Positions 1-5,222 of a stretch of DNA of 5,222 nucleotides are shown here, in pieces. Source of the stretch: an uncultured Opitutaceae bacterium (GTDB lineage Bacteria > Verrucomicrobiota > Verrucomicrobiia > Opitutales > Opitutaceae); the NCBI GenBank assembly GCA_937902865.1, contig CALFNJ010000205.1, positions 1 to 5,222 on the forward strand, written 5' to 3'. Under the pieces are notes generated by a model that was not told the DNA's origin, did not search any database, and saw only the letters and a program-made list of their open reading frames with translations. The position numbers and the translations under genes were made by a program. The stretch's first letter is position 1; each line of letters opens with the position of its first letter.

Positions 1-1843
1 GGTCGGGAATCCAGTTCGCCGTGTTCATGTCGTGCGTGCGGCGGCGGTCGTCGCCCGTGTTCTTCCGCAGCTCGAGGAACTCGAAGATGTCGTTGTGCCA
101 GGTCTCGAGATAGGCACAGCCGGAACCCTTGCGCTTGCCGCCCTGGTTGACGGCGACGAGCTGGTCGTTGTGGAGCTTCAGGAACGGGATGACACCCTGG
201 GATTCGCCGTTGGTGCCGCCGATGTAGGCGCCGGTGCCGCGGACCGCGGTCCACGAACCGCCGAGGCCACCGGCCCACTTGGAGAGATAGGCATTTTCGG
301 CGATGCCGCGCTGGAAGATGCCCTCGATGGAATCGTCGACGTAGTAGAGGTAGCAGGAGCTCAGCTGCGAGTGCAGCGTGCCGGAATTGAAGAGCGTCGG
401 CGTGGAGGAGCAGAAACGGCGGGACTTGTAGAGATCGTAGAGCCCGGCGATTTTCTTTTCGCGATCCTGCTCCTCATCCATGAAGAGACCCATCGCGACG
501 CGCATCCAGAAGAACTGGGGCGTCTCGATGCGGCGGGACGGCTTCGAGGTCTTGTCGATGATGAGATAACGGTCGTAGAGCGTCTGGATGCCGAGGAAAT
601 CGAACTCGAGGTCGGAGGACGGATCGAGGGCGGCGGCCAGGCGCGGGAGATCGTAGTAGAGCAGGCGCGGGTTGAGGCGCTTGATCATGACGCCGTGCTC
701 GAGGTATTTCTTGAACGCGCGCTGGTGGAAATCCTTCAGCTTGCCGATGCCGTCGCGGATGATGTCCCAGCCGAGCACCTCTTCATAAATGTAGGTGAGC
801 TGGATGCGGCCGGCGAACTTGGCGAAATCGGCGTCCTTCTCGATCAGCGTCTTCGAGTTGAGGACGATGGTGGAATCGAGGTCCTTCTGGGATATCTGGT
901 CGTAGATGGCGCGGCGGAGTTCCTGCTCGATCTCCTCGGGTGAGAGACAGAGATCGAGGCCGATGCGGGCAAACTCGATGCGTTTGCGGAGATCCGTACC
1001 GTCCCAGAAGATATTTTCCCCGTTGGCCTTCTTGACCATGATCATCGTCGACTGACCGGCCGGCGCGGGCGCGGCGGCCTCGGCGGGAGCCTCGGCGGCG
1101 GCATGGGTGCGGGCGGACGCGCGCTCGGCGCGGAACAAGATGTAGGCCTCGGCCACCTTGAAGTGGCCGCCCTTCATCAGTTCCTCCTGGACCATGTCCT
1201 GGATCTCCTCGATGTGGACGAACGACTGCTTGGACAGGTGCACGCGCTCGGACACCGCCTTGGTGATGGCGACGGCGGGAGCGGAATCGCGCTGGAGCGA
1301 GAGGAAGGTCTTGCGGATGGCGATCTCCACCTTCTGTTCGCTCCACGGCACGACCTGGTTGTTGCGGCGGATGACGCGGAGGGTGGACTGCGTGGCGGCC
1401 TCGCGGTCGAACGAAATCTTGCGGGCGCGATTGAGTAGAAGGCTCTTGGCGACGAAGTAGGCGTTGTTGTCGACGAGCGTCTTCTCGATCAGCTCGTACA
1501 GGCTGTTGAGCGAAAGGCGGACGGGATTCTGCTGGCGACCGAGCTCGGAGAGGTTGGCGGCGAGCTCACGGCAGATGCGCGCGACCCAGGCGCGATTGGC
1601 CTCGGTGAAGATCTCCTTGTCGCCCTTGGAGAGGGAGACGTTGGTGAGAGCCTTGCCGAGAGTATCGGCGACCTCGCTGAGGACGAACTTCTCCTCACCG
1701 TGCGGGCAGAGCAGCACGATGGGTGGCAGGGCGATGTTTTCGCCGGCCAGGACGTCGCGCCATGCATAATGGGGCTTCTGCTCAAGGGGCGTATGGACGG
1801 TGCGCTTGAGAGCGAGGTCGTGTTCGAGCGAATGGTTGGTCAT
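1..1843 (-). CDS. nrdA: Ribonucleoside-diphosphate reductase, alpha (catalytic) subunit, N-terminal 614 codons
   Basis: Cytoplasmic catalytic subunit that reduces ribonucleotides to deoxyribonucleotides using a radical from NrdB. The C-terminal part lies beyond position 1. Seen by hand translation: a divergent ATP-cone-like segment (about residues 41-142), a canonical ATP-cone (about 153-242, starting with VIRRNNQVVPWSEQKVEIAI), an Ala/Pro-rich linker (about 247-264), the large-chain N-terminal domain (about 295-360) and the start of the ten-stranded barrel (from about 415). The barrel shows LFNSGTLHSQLSSCYL, where Cys497 matches the redox Cys225 of E. coli NrdA and Asp504 matches specificity-site Asp232. 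GGKRKGSG and ETWHNDIFEFLELR follow. The active-site Asn-Cys-Glu motif, the second redox Cys and the C-terminal Cys pair are expected outside the window. The start is ATG at 1841-1843: the reading frame is closed upstream by TGA and no other ATG, GTG or TTG lies between. No Shine-Dalgarno is visible. The gene lies 143 nt downstream of nrdB on the same strand. Confidence 0.96.
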   Translation of the reverse strand, partial: MTNHSLEHDLALKRTVHTPLEQKPHYAWRDVLAGENIALPPIVLLCPHGEEKFVLSEVADTLGKALTNVSLSKGDKEIFTEANRAWVARICRELAANLSELGRQQNPVRLSLNSLYELIEKTLVDNNAYFVAKSLLLNRARKISFDREAATQSTLRVIRRNNQVVPWSEQKVEIAIRKTFLSLQRDSAPAVAITKAVSERVHLSKQSFVHIEEIQDMVQEELMKGGHFKVAEAYILFRAERASARTHAAAEAPAEAAAPAPAGQSTMIMVKKANGENIFWDGTDLRKRIEFARIGLDLCLSPEEIEQELRRAIYDQISQKDLDSTIVLNSKTLIEKDADFAKFAGRIQLTYIYEEVLGWDIIRDGIGKLKDFHQRAFKKYLEHGVMIKRLNPRLLYYDLPRLAAALDPSSDLEFDFLGIQTLYDRYLIIDKTSKPSRRIETPQFFWMRVAMGLFMDEEQDREKKIAGLYDLYKSRRFCSSTPTLFNSGTLHSQLSSCYLYYVDDSIEGIFQRGIAENAYLSKWAGGLGGSWTAVRGTGAYIGGTNGESQGVIPFLKLHNDQLVAVNQGGKRKGSGCAYLETWHNDIFEFLELRKNTGDDRRRTHDMNTANWIPD

Positions 1844-1880
1844 GGCAATGGCAGGGACGGGACGAAACAGGTTAAAAACG

Positions 1881-1918
1881 GAAAAAGGAAGAAAGGCGGC
1901 GCCAAGGCGGGCACCGCC
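1881..1918 (-). terminator. Terminator-like hairpin plus T-rich tract between nrdB and nrdA
   Basis: On the minus strand, GGCGGTGCC (1918-1910), loop CGCCTT (1909-1904) and GGCGCCGCC (1903-1895) form a nine-base-pair stem with one G-U wobble. The interrupted T-tract TTTCTTCCTTTTTC (1894-1881) follows at once. This is the shape of a Rho-independent terminator. It sits 68 nt after the nrdB stop and about 50 nt before the nrdA start. It could end a share of nrdB transcripts, attenuate nrdA, or protect the 3' end of a processed nrdB mRNA. The T-tract is broken by C residues, so full termination is uncertain. Confidence 0.5.
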
Positions 1919-1986
1919 GCAGGGGTTCAGTCAGAAACAAAGAGAAGCAGAGACGCGCGGGGCGGCGCGGAAAGGGAAACGATGGA

Positions 1987-3072
1987 TCAGAGCTCGTTGT
2001 CGCTGACGACGTTGAGCGCGGAGGCCTTCTGGTATTCAGTGACGCGACCCTCGAAGAAGTTCTGCTCCTTCTTGATGTCCATCATCTCCGCCAGCCAAGG
2101 CAGCGGATTCTTCACGCCGGCATTCAGCGCGGCCAGGCCGCAGCCCTCGAGGCGGCGGTCGGCGATGTAGTCGATGTAGCTGAGAAAATCATCCAGGCGG
2201 AGACCGACGGCGTTCACGGGCAGGCAATCGCGGATGAACTCCTTCTCCAGCGCCACGGCCTCGGCCATCGTCTGCCGCAGCTCTTCCTTGAACTCGGCGG
2301 TCCAGATCTCGCGGTTCTCCTCAACCAGATCCATGAAGAGATTGCGGAAGACCTCGATGTGGTTCGACTCGTCGCGCAGCGTGTAGCGGAACATCTGGCC
2401 GATGCCGGGAAACTTGTTCTGGCGGTAGAGCGACAGCACCATGCCGAAGAGGCCGTAGAACTGCGTGCCCTCCATGCACTGGCCGAAAACGAAAATATTG
2501 CGGGCAAGCAGCCGCTTGTTCTCCGGCAGCGTGAGATCGATGTCGCGACGGAGATCGCGGGAGACACGGGTCACGAACTCGTTCTTCTTCACGATCGTTT
2601 CCACATCCTCGAACATCGCCTCGCACTCATGCGGGTTAATGCCGAGCGAAGAAATCATGTAGAGGAGCGAGTCGGCGTGGATGTTCTCCTCATGGGCATG
2701 GCGACCGAGCACGAGCTTGAGTTCGGGCGCGGTGACCAGCTCGCGCACGACATGCTGGATGTTGTCGCCGACGATGCCTTCCGCCGCGGAAAAATAGCCG
2801 ATGCCCATCCGGATGATCCAATGCTCGACCTCGGACACGTGATTCGTGTCACGCCACTGCTCGATGTCCTTCCCCATCGGGATATCCTCGGGCTCCCAGT
2901 GGTTGGCCTTCATCTTGCGATAAAGGTCGTAGGCCCACTGGTACTTCAACGGAAGGAGGTTGAAAGTCATGGTCGGACGACCGTTGATGACCTTCTTGGC
3001 GGCAAAGGCCGCTTCGGCTTTGGCTTGGTCGAGGACGAAGGTTTTGGAGCCGACTTGGAAAGTTTTTTGCAT
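1987..3072 (-). CDS. nrdB: Ribonucleoside-diphosphate reductase, beta (radical-generating) subunit, class Ic-like
   Basis: A 361-residue ferritin-like helical protein that holds the dimetal cofactor and passes the radical to NrdA. The ligand positions, aligned from memory to Chlamydia trachomatis NrdB (E89, E120, H123, E193, E227, H230), are Glu98, Glu129, His132, Glu201, Glu235 and His238; all are present. The first ligand is Glu, not the Asp of E. coli-type enzymes. The radical Tyr position (Phe127 in Chlamydia) is Leu136 in EENIHADSLLY. Radical-transfer residues are kept: Trp59 (NHWEPEDIPMGKDI), Asp234, and Tyr347 in RVTEYQKASAL. Tyr230 matches Chlamydia Tyr222. Overall similarity to the chlamydial protein is evident, for example IADRRLE and NFFE.RV.EYQ. 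The start is fixed: an in-frame TAG at 3091-3093 leaves only the ATG at 3070-3072. There is no Shine-Dalgarno; a pyrimidine-rich stretch precedes the ATG. The stop is TGA at 1987-1989. The gene is first in an nrdB-nrdA order behind NrdR-like operators. Confidence 0.97.
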   Translation of the reverse strand: MQKTFQVGSKTFVLDQAKAEAAFAAKKVINGRPTMTFNLLPLKYQWAYDLYRKMKANHWEPEDIPMGKDIEQWRDTNHVSEVEHWIIRMGIGYFSAAEGIVGDNIQHVVRELVTAPELKLVLGRHAHEENIHADSLLYMISSLGINPHECEAMFEDVETIVKKNEFVTRVSRDLRRDIDLTLPENKRLLARNIFVFGQCMEGTQFYGLFGMVLSLYRQNKFPGIGQMFRYTLRDESNHIEVFRNLFMDLVEENREIWTAEFKEELRQTMAEAVALEKEFIRDCLPVNAVGLRLDDFLSYIDYIADRRLEGCGLAALNAGVKNPLPWLAEMMDIKKEQNFFEGRVTEYQKASALNVVSDNEL

Positions 3073-3192
3073 GAAAAAGAGGGAAAAAGGCTAAAAACGC
3101 GGAAAATGGGCTAAAAACAGGGGGATTCGCAGCAAACAGAGGCGTTTTTGACGGTAACTGGCTCCAAGCGAACCAAAGTTGCTGGAACTTAT
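3073..3192 (-). other. nrdB leader region with evenly spaced A-tracts and no Shine-Dalgarno
   Basis: This is the inferred 5' untranslated leader of nrdB, about 120 nt if transcription starts near 3192. On the plus strand it has A-runs at 3074-3078, 3084-3088, 3093-3097, 3103-3106 and 3113-3117, one every 9-10 bp. In the transcript they read as U-runs separated by C-rich spacers. The ten-base unit GGCTAAAAAC occurs twice, at 3089-3098 and 3109-3118. No purine-rich ribosome binding site lies before the ATG. A similar A-tract block precedes nrdA at 1865-1894. Confidence 0.5.
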
Positions 3193-3202
3193 TAACGCCT
3201 TA

Positions 3203-3226
3203 TTGACCACAACAGGTTGTGGTCAA
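3203..3226. repeat. Perfect inverted repeat, 11-bp arms with 2-bp centre
   Basis: The arms TTGACCACAAC (3203-3213) and GTTGTGGTCAA (3216-3226) are exact reverse complements separated by AG. The outer TTGA/TCAA bases go beyond a 16-bp NrdR box and supply the -35 hexamer on the minus strand. The element therefore acts as operator and promoter part at once. Confidence 0.8.
3207..3222. promoter_or_regulatory. NrdR-box-like operator 1
   Basis: The 16-bp palindrome CCACAACAGGTTGTGG matches 11 of 16 positions of the NrdR consensus (aCaCwAtATaTwGtgt). It is the core of a longer perfect inverted repeat: TTGACCACAAC (3203-3213) and GTTGTGGTCAA (3216-3226), separated by AG. NrdR is an ATP-cone repressor that senses dATP/ATP and controls ribonucleotide reductase genes. 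Here the box lies between the -35 and -10 of the candidate nrdB promoter. The gene context and the pairing with a second box support the call; nrdR itself is not in the window. Confidence 0.72.
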
Positions 3227-3238
3227 CGACCCCTCAGG

Positions 3239-3254
3239 CCACAACCTATGGGAA
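3239..3254. promoter_or_regulatory. NrdR-box-like operator 2 (weaker)
   Basis: CCACAACCTATGGGAA begins with the same CCACAAC half-site as box 1, but its right half is degenerate. It starts 32 bp from box 1, leaving a 16-bp gap. NrdR boxes usually occur as pairs about three helical turns apart, on the same face of the DNA. Relative to nrdB it lies just upstream of the candidate -35. The spacing is the main support for calling it an operator. Confidence 0.6.
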
Positions 3255-3557
3255 GTCGATTTTTCCCCGTCAACAGGTTTGTTCGGCTTTTTGTGTGATT
3301 TTTGCGTTATTTTTCTCTTGCCGCTGTGGACGAAAAATTAACCCCGGTGGAAAAATTTTCCTGAAAGGTCCGCGGGCGAAGACACGTGTATCAATCCGTC
3401 CGGACAAAGGCGCGAAAATCGTCGTATCGCCATGAAAATACTCGGACCTCGGCTGTCCCCGCCGGCCTGATACCCCACGAGGGGAAAATGCGCTGACGCA
3501 CGCCGGTTGCGGGAGAAATCGGGGGTTGGAATGCCCGGCCGGGTCCGATTCTAATCC
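3255..3557. other. Intergenic region between the divergent nrdB operators and the TMTC-like gene
   Basis: I see no convincing gene in these roughly 300 bases. The nrdB-proximal part is AT-rich against a GC-rich background and holds three T5 runs (3288-3292, 3299-3303, 3310-3314) exactly 11 bp apart. It also holds the short palindrome GGAAAAATTTTCC (3349-3361). The right part is GC-rich, with small palindromes such as CCCC-ACGA-GGGG (3473-3484) and CCCGGCCGGG (3534-3543). The promoter of the plus-strand gene must lie here or just upstream, but I could not pick a clear -35/-10 pair. TTTCCCCGTCAAC (3262-3274) recurs at 3573-3585. Confidence 0.55.
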
Positions 3558-3561
3558 GAGG
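3558..3561 (+). promoter_or_regulatory. Ribosome binding site deciding the GTG start of the TMTC-like gene
   Basis: GAGG at 3558-3561 lies four bases before the GTG at 3566-3568. The spacing is short but workable. It favours this start over the next in-frame GTG at 3623-3625, which has no such motif and would begin directly in the first membrane helix. Confidence 0.45.
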
Positions 3562-3565
3562 CAGC

Positions 3566-5222
3566 GTGAGCATTTCCCCGTCAACCCGTCCGATTTCCGC
3601 GTCGCCAGCACCCACTCGGACTGTGCTCATCGCCCTCCTGCTGCTCGTCCTCGCGGTGGGCGCCGCGTACCACAACAGCCTCGGGGGGCCCTTCATTTTG
3701 GATGACGAGACCTCGATCGCCCAAAACCCCACGATCCGCGACTGGCGCACCGCGCTGCTGCCACCGCATGACGGCTCGGCCAGCGGCGGCCGCACGGTCA
3801 GTGGGCGACCATTGGTCAATCTCAGTTTCGCGCTCAACTATGCTGCCGGCGGTTTTGCGGTTCACGGCTATCATGTCACCAACCTGCTCATCCATCTCGC
3901 CGCCACGCTGGCGCTGTTCGGCGTCGTGCGACGGACCTTGGGCCAGCCGGCGCTGGTGACGCGTTACAGCACCAAGGCAACTTCCCTCGCCTTCGTTGTA
4001 GCGCTGCTCTGGGGATTGCATCCGCTGCAGACCGCGGCGGTGGACTACGTCGTGCAGCGCGCCGAATCCCTCATGGCGCTTTTCTACCTGCTGACGTTCT
4101 ATGCGTTCCTCCGCAGTGTGGAACACGGCGAGTCACGTCTCTGGCGGGCGCTGACCGTGGTCGCCTGTCTCGCTGGAATGGCGACCAAGGAGGTGATGGT
4201 GTCGGCGCCACTGATGGTGCTGCTTTACGATCGCACCTTTGTGAGCGGTTCCTTCGCCCAAGCCTGGCGGACGCGCCGCTGGTTGTATGTCGCTCTCGGC
4301 GGCACGTGGCTTGTGCTGGCCGGCCTGGTGACAGGCAGCAGCACGAGAGGTGGGACCGCGGGTTTTGGAATCGGGATCAGCGGATGGGATTATGCGCTGA
4401 CCCAGCTCCCCGCCATCGGCCATTATCTCCGGCTCGCGCTTTGGCCATTTCCGCTCGTGCTGGACTATGGTGGGCATCTCACCAATCCGGGAATGCTCTC
4501 CGTCGTAGCGAGCGCAATTTTGATCGTCGCGTTGCTCACGTGGACCGCGATCGGATTGTATCGACGATCGGCGGCAGGCTTTCTCGGCAGCTGGTTTTTC
4601 TCAATCCTGGCGCCGACCTCCAGTATCATCCCGCTGGCCGACACCATGTTCGAGCATCGCATGTATCTGCCGCTGGCCGCCGTGATCGCGCTGATCGCCC
4701 TTGCCCTCGAGCGATTGCTCGAGAAGAGGGCGGTGATTGCGCTCATGATCCTCGCCGTCGGCCTCGGCCTGCTCACCGCTCGCCGCAACGAGGACTATCG
4801 CAGCGTCATCGCGATCTGGCGCGACACCATCGCAAAACGGCCGGACAATGCGCGGGCGCACAGTATTCTCGGCACCGTGCTGCTTTTGCAGGGCCAGGCC
4901 GGCGAAGCCGTGCCGGAACTCGAAGAGGCGCTGCGTCTCAAACCGGACGACGCCCTCGCCCACAATAATCTGGGAGTCGCACTCGTGCAGGTTGGCCGCG
5001 TCAAGGAAGCTCTCGTCCACGCTGCCGACGCGGTGCGGCTGGATGCCCACGACGGTGAATTCTCCCACAACTTCGCTGATGCGCTGCTCCTCGCCGGCCG
5101 AATCGAGGAAGCCGAGGCTCAATACGCGCAGACTCTCCAGTCCCGGCCGGACTACGCCGACGCCCAACACAATAATCTCGGCGGCGCGCTGTTGCAGCGG
5201 GGCCAGACCGCACGAGCCATCG
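3566..5222 (+). CDS. TMTC-like polytopic membrane protein with C-terminal TPR repeats (GT-C-type glycosyltransferase candidate), partial
   Basis: The frame is open from the GTG at 3566 to the window edge (552 codons plus one base) and its 3' end is missing. The upstream in-frame stop is TGA at 3494-3496. A short Ser/Pro-rich N-terminus (residues 1-19) leads into a first membrane helix (about 20-34), then a loop with PFILDDE, where Asp46-Asp47 resemble the acidic motif expected in the first outer loop of GT-C enzymes. About ten more hydrophobic segments follow up to about residue 415. Family-like motifs are GRPLVNLSFALNYA, GYHVTNLLIHL, HPLQTAAVDYVVQRAES (152-168), MATKE (205-209) and EHRMYLP (363-369). 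From about residue 429 there are at least three TPR units (LGTVLLLQGQAGEAVPELEEAL, then LGVALVQVGRVKEAL and so on), with a fourth cut off. This layout matches bacterial relatives of eukaryotic TMTC O-mannosyltransferases. Transfer of a sugar from a lipid carrier to protein is an inference from the fold; donor and acceptor are unknown. It is divergent from nrdB with no evident shared function. Confidence 0.85.
   Translation, partial: MSISPSTRPISASPAPTRTVLIALLLLVLAVGAAYHNSLGGPFILDDETSIAQNPTIRDWRTALLPPHDGSASGGRTVSGRPLVNLSFALNYAAGGFAVHGYHVTNLLIHLAATLALFGVVRRTLGQPALVTRYSTKATSLAFVVALLWGLHPLQTAAVDYVVQRAESLMALFYLLTFYAFLRSVEHGESRLWRALTVVACLAGMATKEVMVSAPLMVLLYDRTFVSGSFAQAWRTRRWLYVALGGTWLVLAGLVTGSSTRGGTAGFGIGISGWDYALTQLPAIGHYLRLALWPFPLVLDYGGHLTNPGMLSVVASAILIVALLTWTAIGLYRRSAAGFLGSWFFSILAPTSSIIPLADTMFEHRMYLPLAAVIALIALALERLLEKRAVIALMILAVGLGLLTARRNEDYRSVIAIWRDTIAKRPDNARAHSILGTVLLLQGQAGEAVPELEEALRLKPDDALAHNNLGVALVQVGRVKEALVHAADAVRLDAHDGEFSHNFADALLLAGRIEEAEAQYAQTLQSRPDYADAQHNNLGGALLQRGQTARAI

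Larger units (their letters stand above)
3199..3226 (-). promoter_or_regulatory. Candidate sigma-70-type promoter of nrdB
   Basis: On the minus strand, a -35-like TTGACC (3226-3221, five of six matches to consensus) is followed after 16 bp by AATAAG (3204-3199, four of six matches to TATAAT). This predicts transcription starting near 3192, about 120 nt before the nrdB ATG. The spacer between the two hexamers is almost exactly the first NrdR-like box, which fits repression by blocking polymerase. The site was found by eye and the -10 is imperfect. Confidence 0.45.

Noticed and set aside
32..943. Long open frame of 303 codons on the plus strand, opposite nrdA
   Set aside because: It lies wholly antisense to clearly conserved nrdA sequence. 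Its Val/Glu/Leu/Asp-rich, low-complexity composition is what the complement of GC-biased codons produces. No family is recognisable.
2359..3114. Open frame of 251 codons on the plus strand, opposite nrdB
   Set aside because: It is antisense to the fully conserved NrdB coding region and is a codon-bias shadow with no recognisable domain.
3141..3199. Riboswitch-like three-way junction in the nrdB leader, closed by GGCGTT/AACGCC with two five-pair hairpins
   Set aside because: The closing stem would need bases 3194-3199, which overlap or precede the predicted -10 and transcription start. The inner hairpins are short and match no riboswitch class I know.
3217..3435. Possible 72-codon gene on the plus strand in the intergenic region
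   Set aside because: It starts inside the NrdR-like palindrome, has no ribosome binding site, crosses the T-tract island and gives a protein with no domain-like pattern.
3473..3484. Small hairpin CCCC-ACGA-GGGG as a terminator
   Set aside because: The stem is only four pairs, no T-tract follows, and no gene ends nearby on either strand.
3391..4126. Overlapping minus-strand open frames opposite the TMTC-like gene
   Set aside because: They are shadows of the plus-strand gene, whose motifs and TPRs are clear. Their sequences are charge-rich and featureless.
4306..4968. 220-codon plus-strand frame rich in Arg, Ala and Gly within the TMTC-like gene
   Set aside because: It is a shifted-frame shadow. 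The frame with membrane segments, EHRMYLP and TPR units is continuous across the same bases.

Overview
The window looks like chromosomal DNA from a GC-rich Gram-negative bacterium, most likely a verrucomicrobial (Opitutaceae-like) lineage. That placement is an inference from three things: a Chlamydia-type (class Ic-like) ribonucleotide reductase, a TMTC-like membrane protein with C-terminal TPRs, and strongly G/C-biased third codon positions. No marker gene in the window proves it. There are three genes, two of them cut by the window edges. No mobile element, CRISPR array, tRNA or rRNA is visible. Layout: positions 1-1843 (minus strand) hold the N-terminal 614 codons of nrdA, the catalytic alpha subunit of ribonucleotide reductase; the gene runs off the left edge. 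Positions 1844-1986 are a gap containing a terminator-like hairpin and a pyrimidine-rich leader. Positions 1987-3072 (minus strand) are the complete nrdB, the radical-generating beta subunit. Positions 3073-3565 are a divergent intergenic region. It holds an nrdB leader with evenly spaced A-tracts, a candidate promoter, two NrdR-box-like operators spaced 32 bp apart, and a run of phased T-tracts. Positions 3566-5222 (plus strand) are a partial gene for a polytopic membrane protein of the TMTC-like, GT-C-type glycosyltransferase class, ending in TPR repeats and running off the right edge. NrdB and NrdA together form a class I ribonucleotide reductase, which makes deoxyribonucleotides for DNA synthesis. 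All six metal-ligand positions of NrdB are intact, but the first is Glu rather than Asp and the position of the radical Tyr is Leu. This is the signature of class Ic enzymes, which use a Mn/Fe centre instead of a tyrosyl radical. NrdA carries an allosteric N-terminus with one canonical ATP-cone preceded by a degenerate one. The order nrdB-nrdA, the hairpin between the genes and the operators over the nrdB promoter suggest repression by NrdR, with a possible difference in alpha and beta output. The divergent TMTC-like gene has no evident functional link to dNTP synthesis. I see no wholly new multi-gene system. The points most worth following are the Leu-type radical site, the operator and promoter architecture, the intergenic hairpin and the helically phased A/T-tracts.
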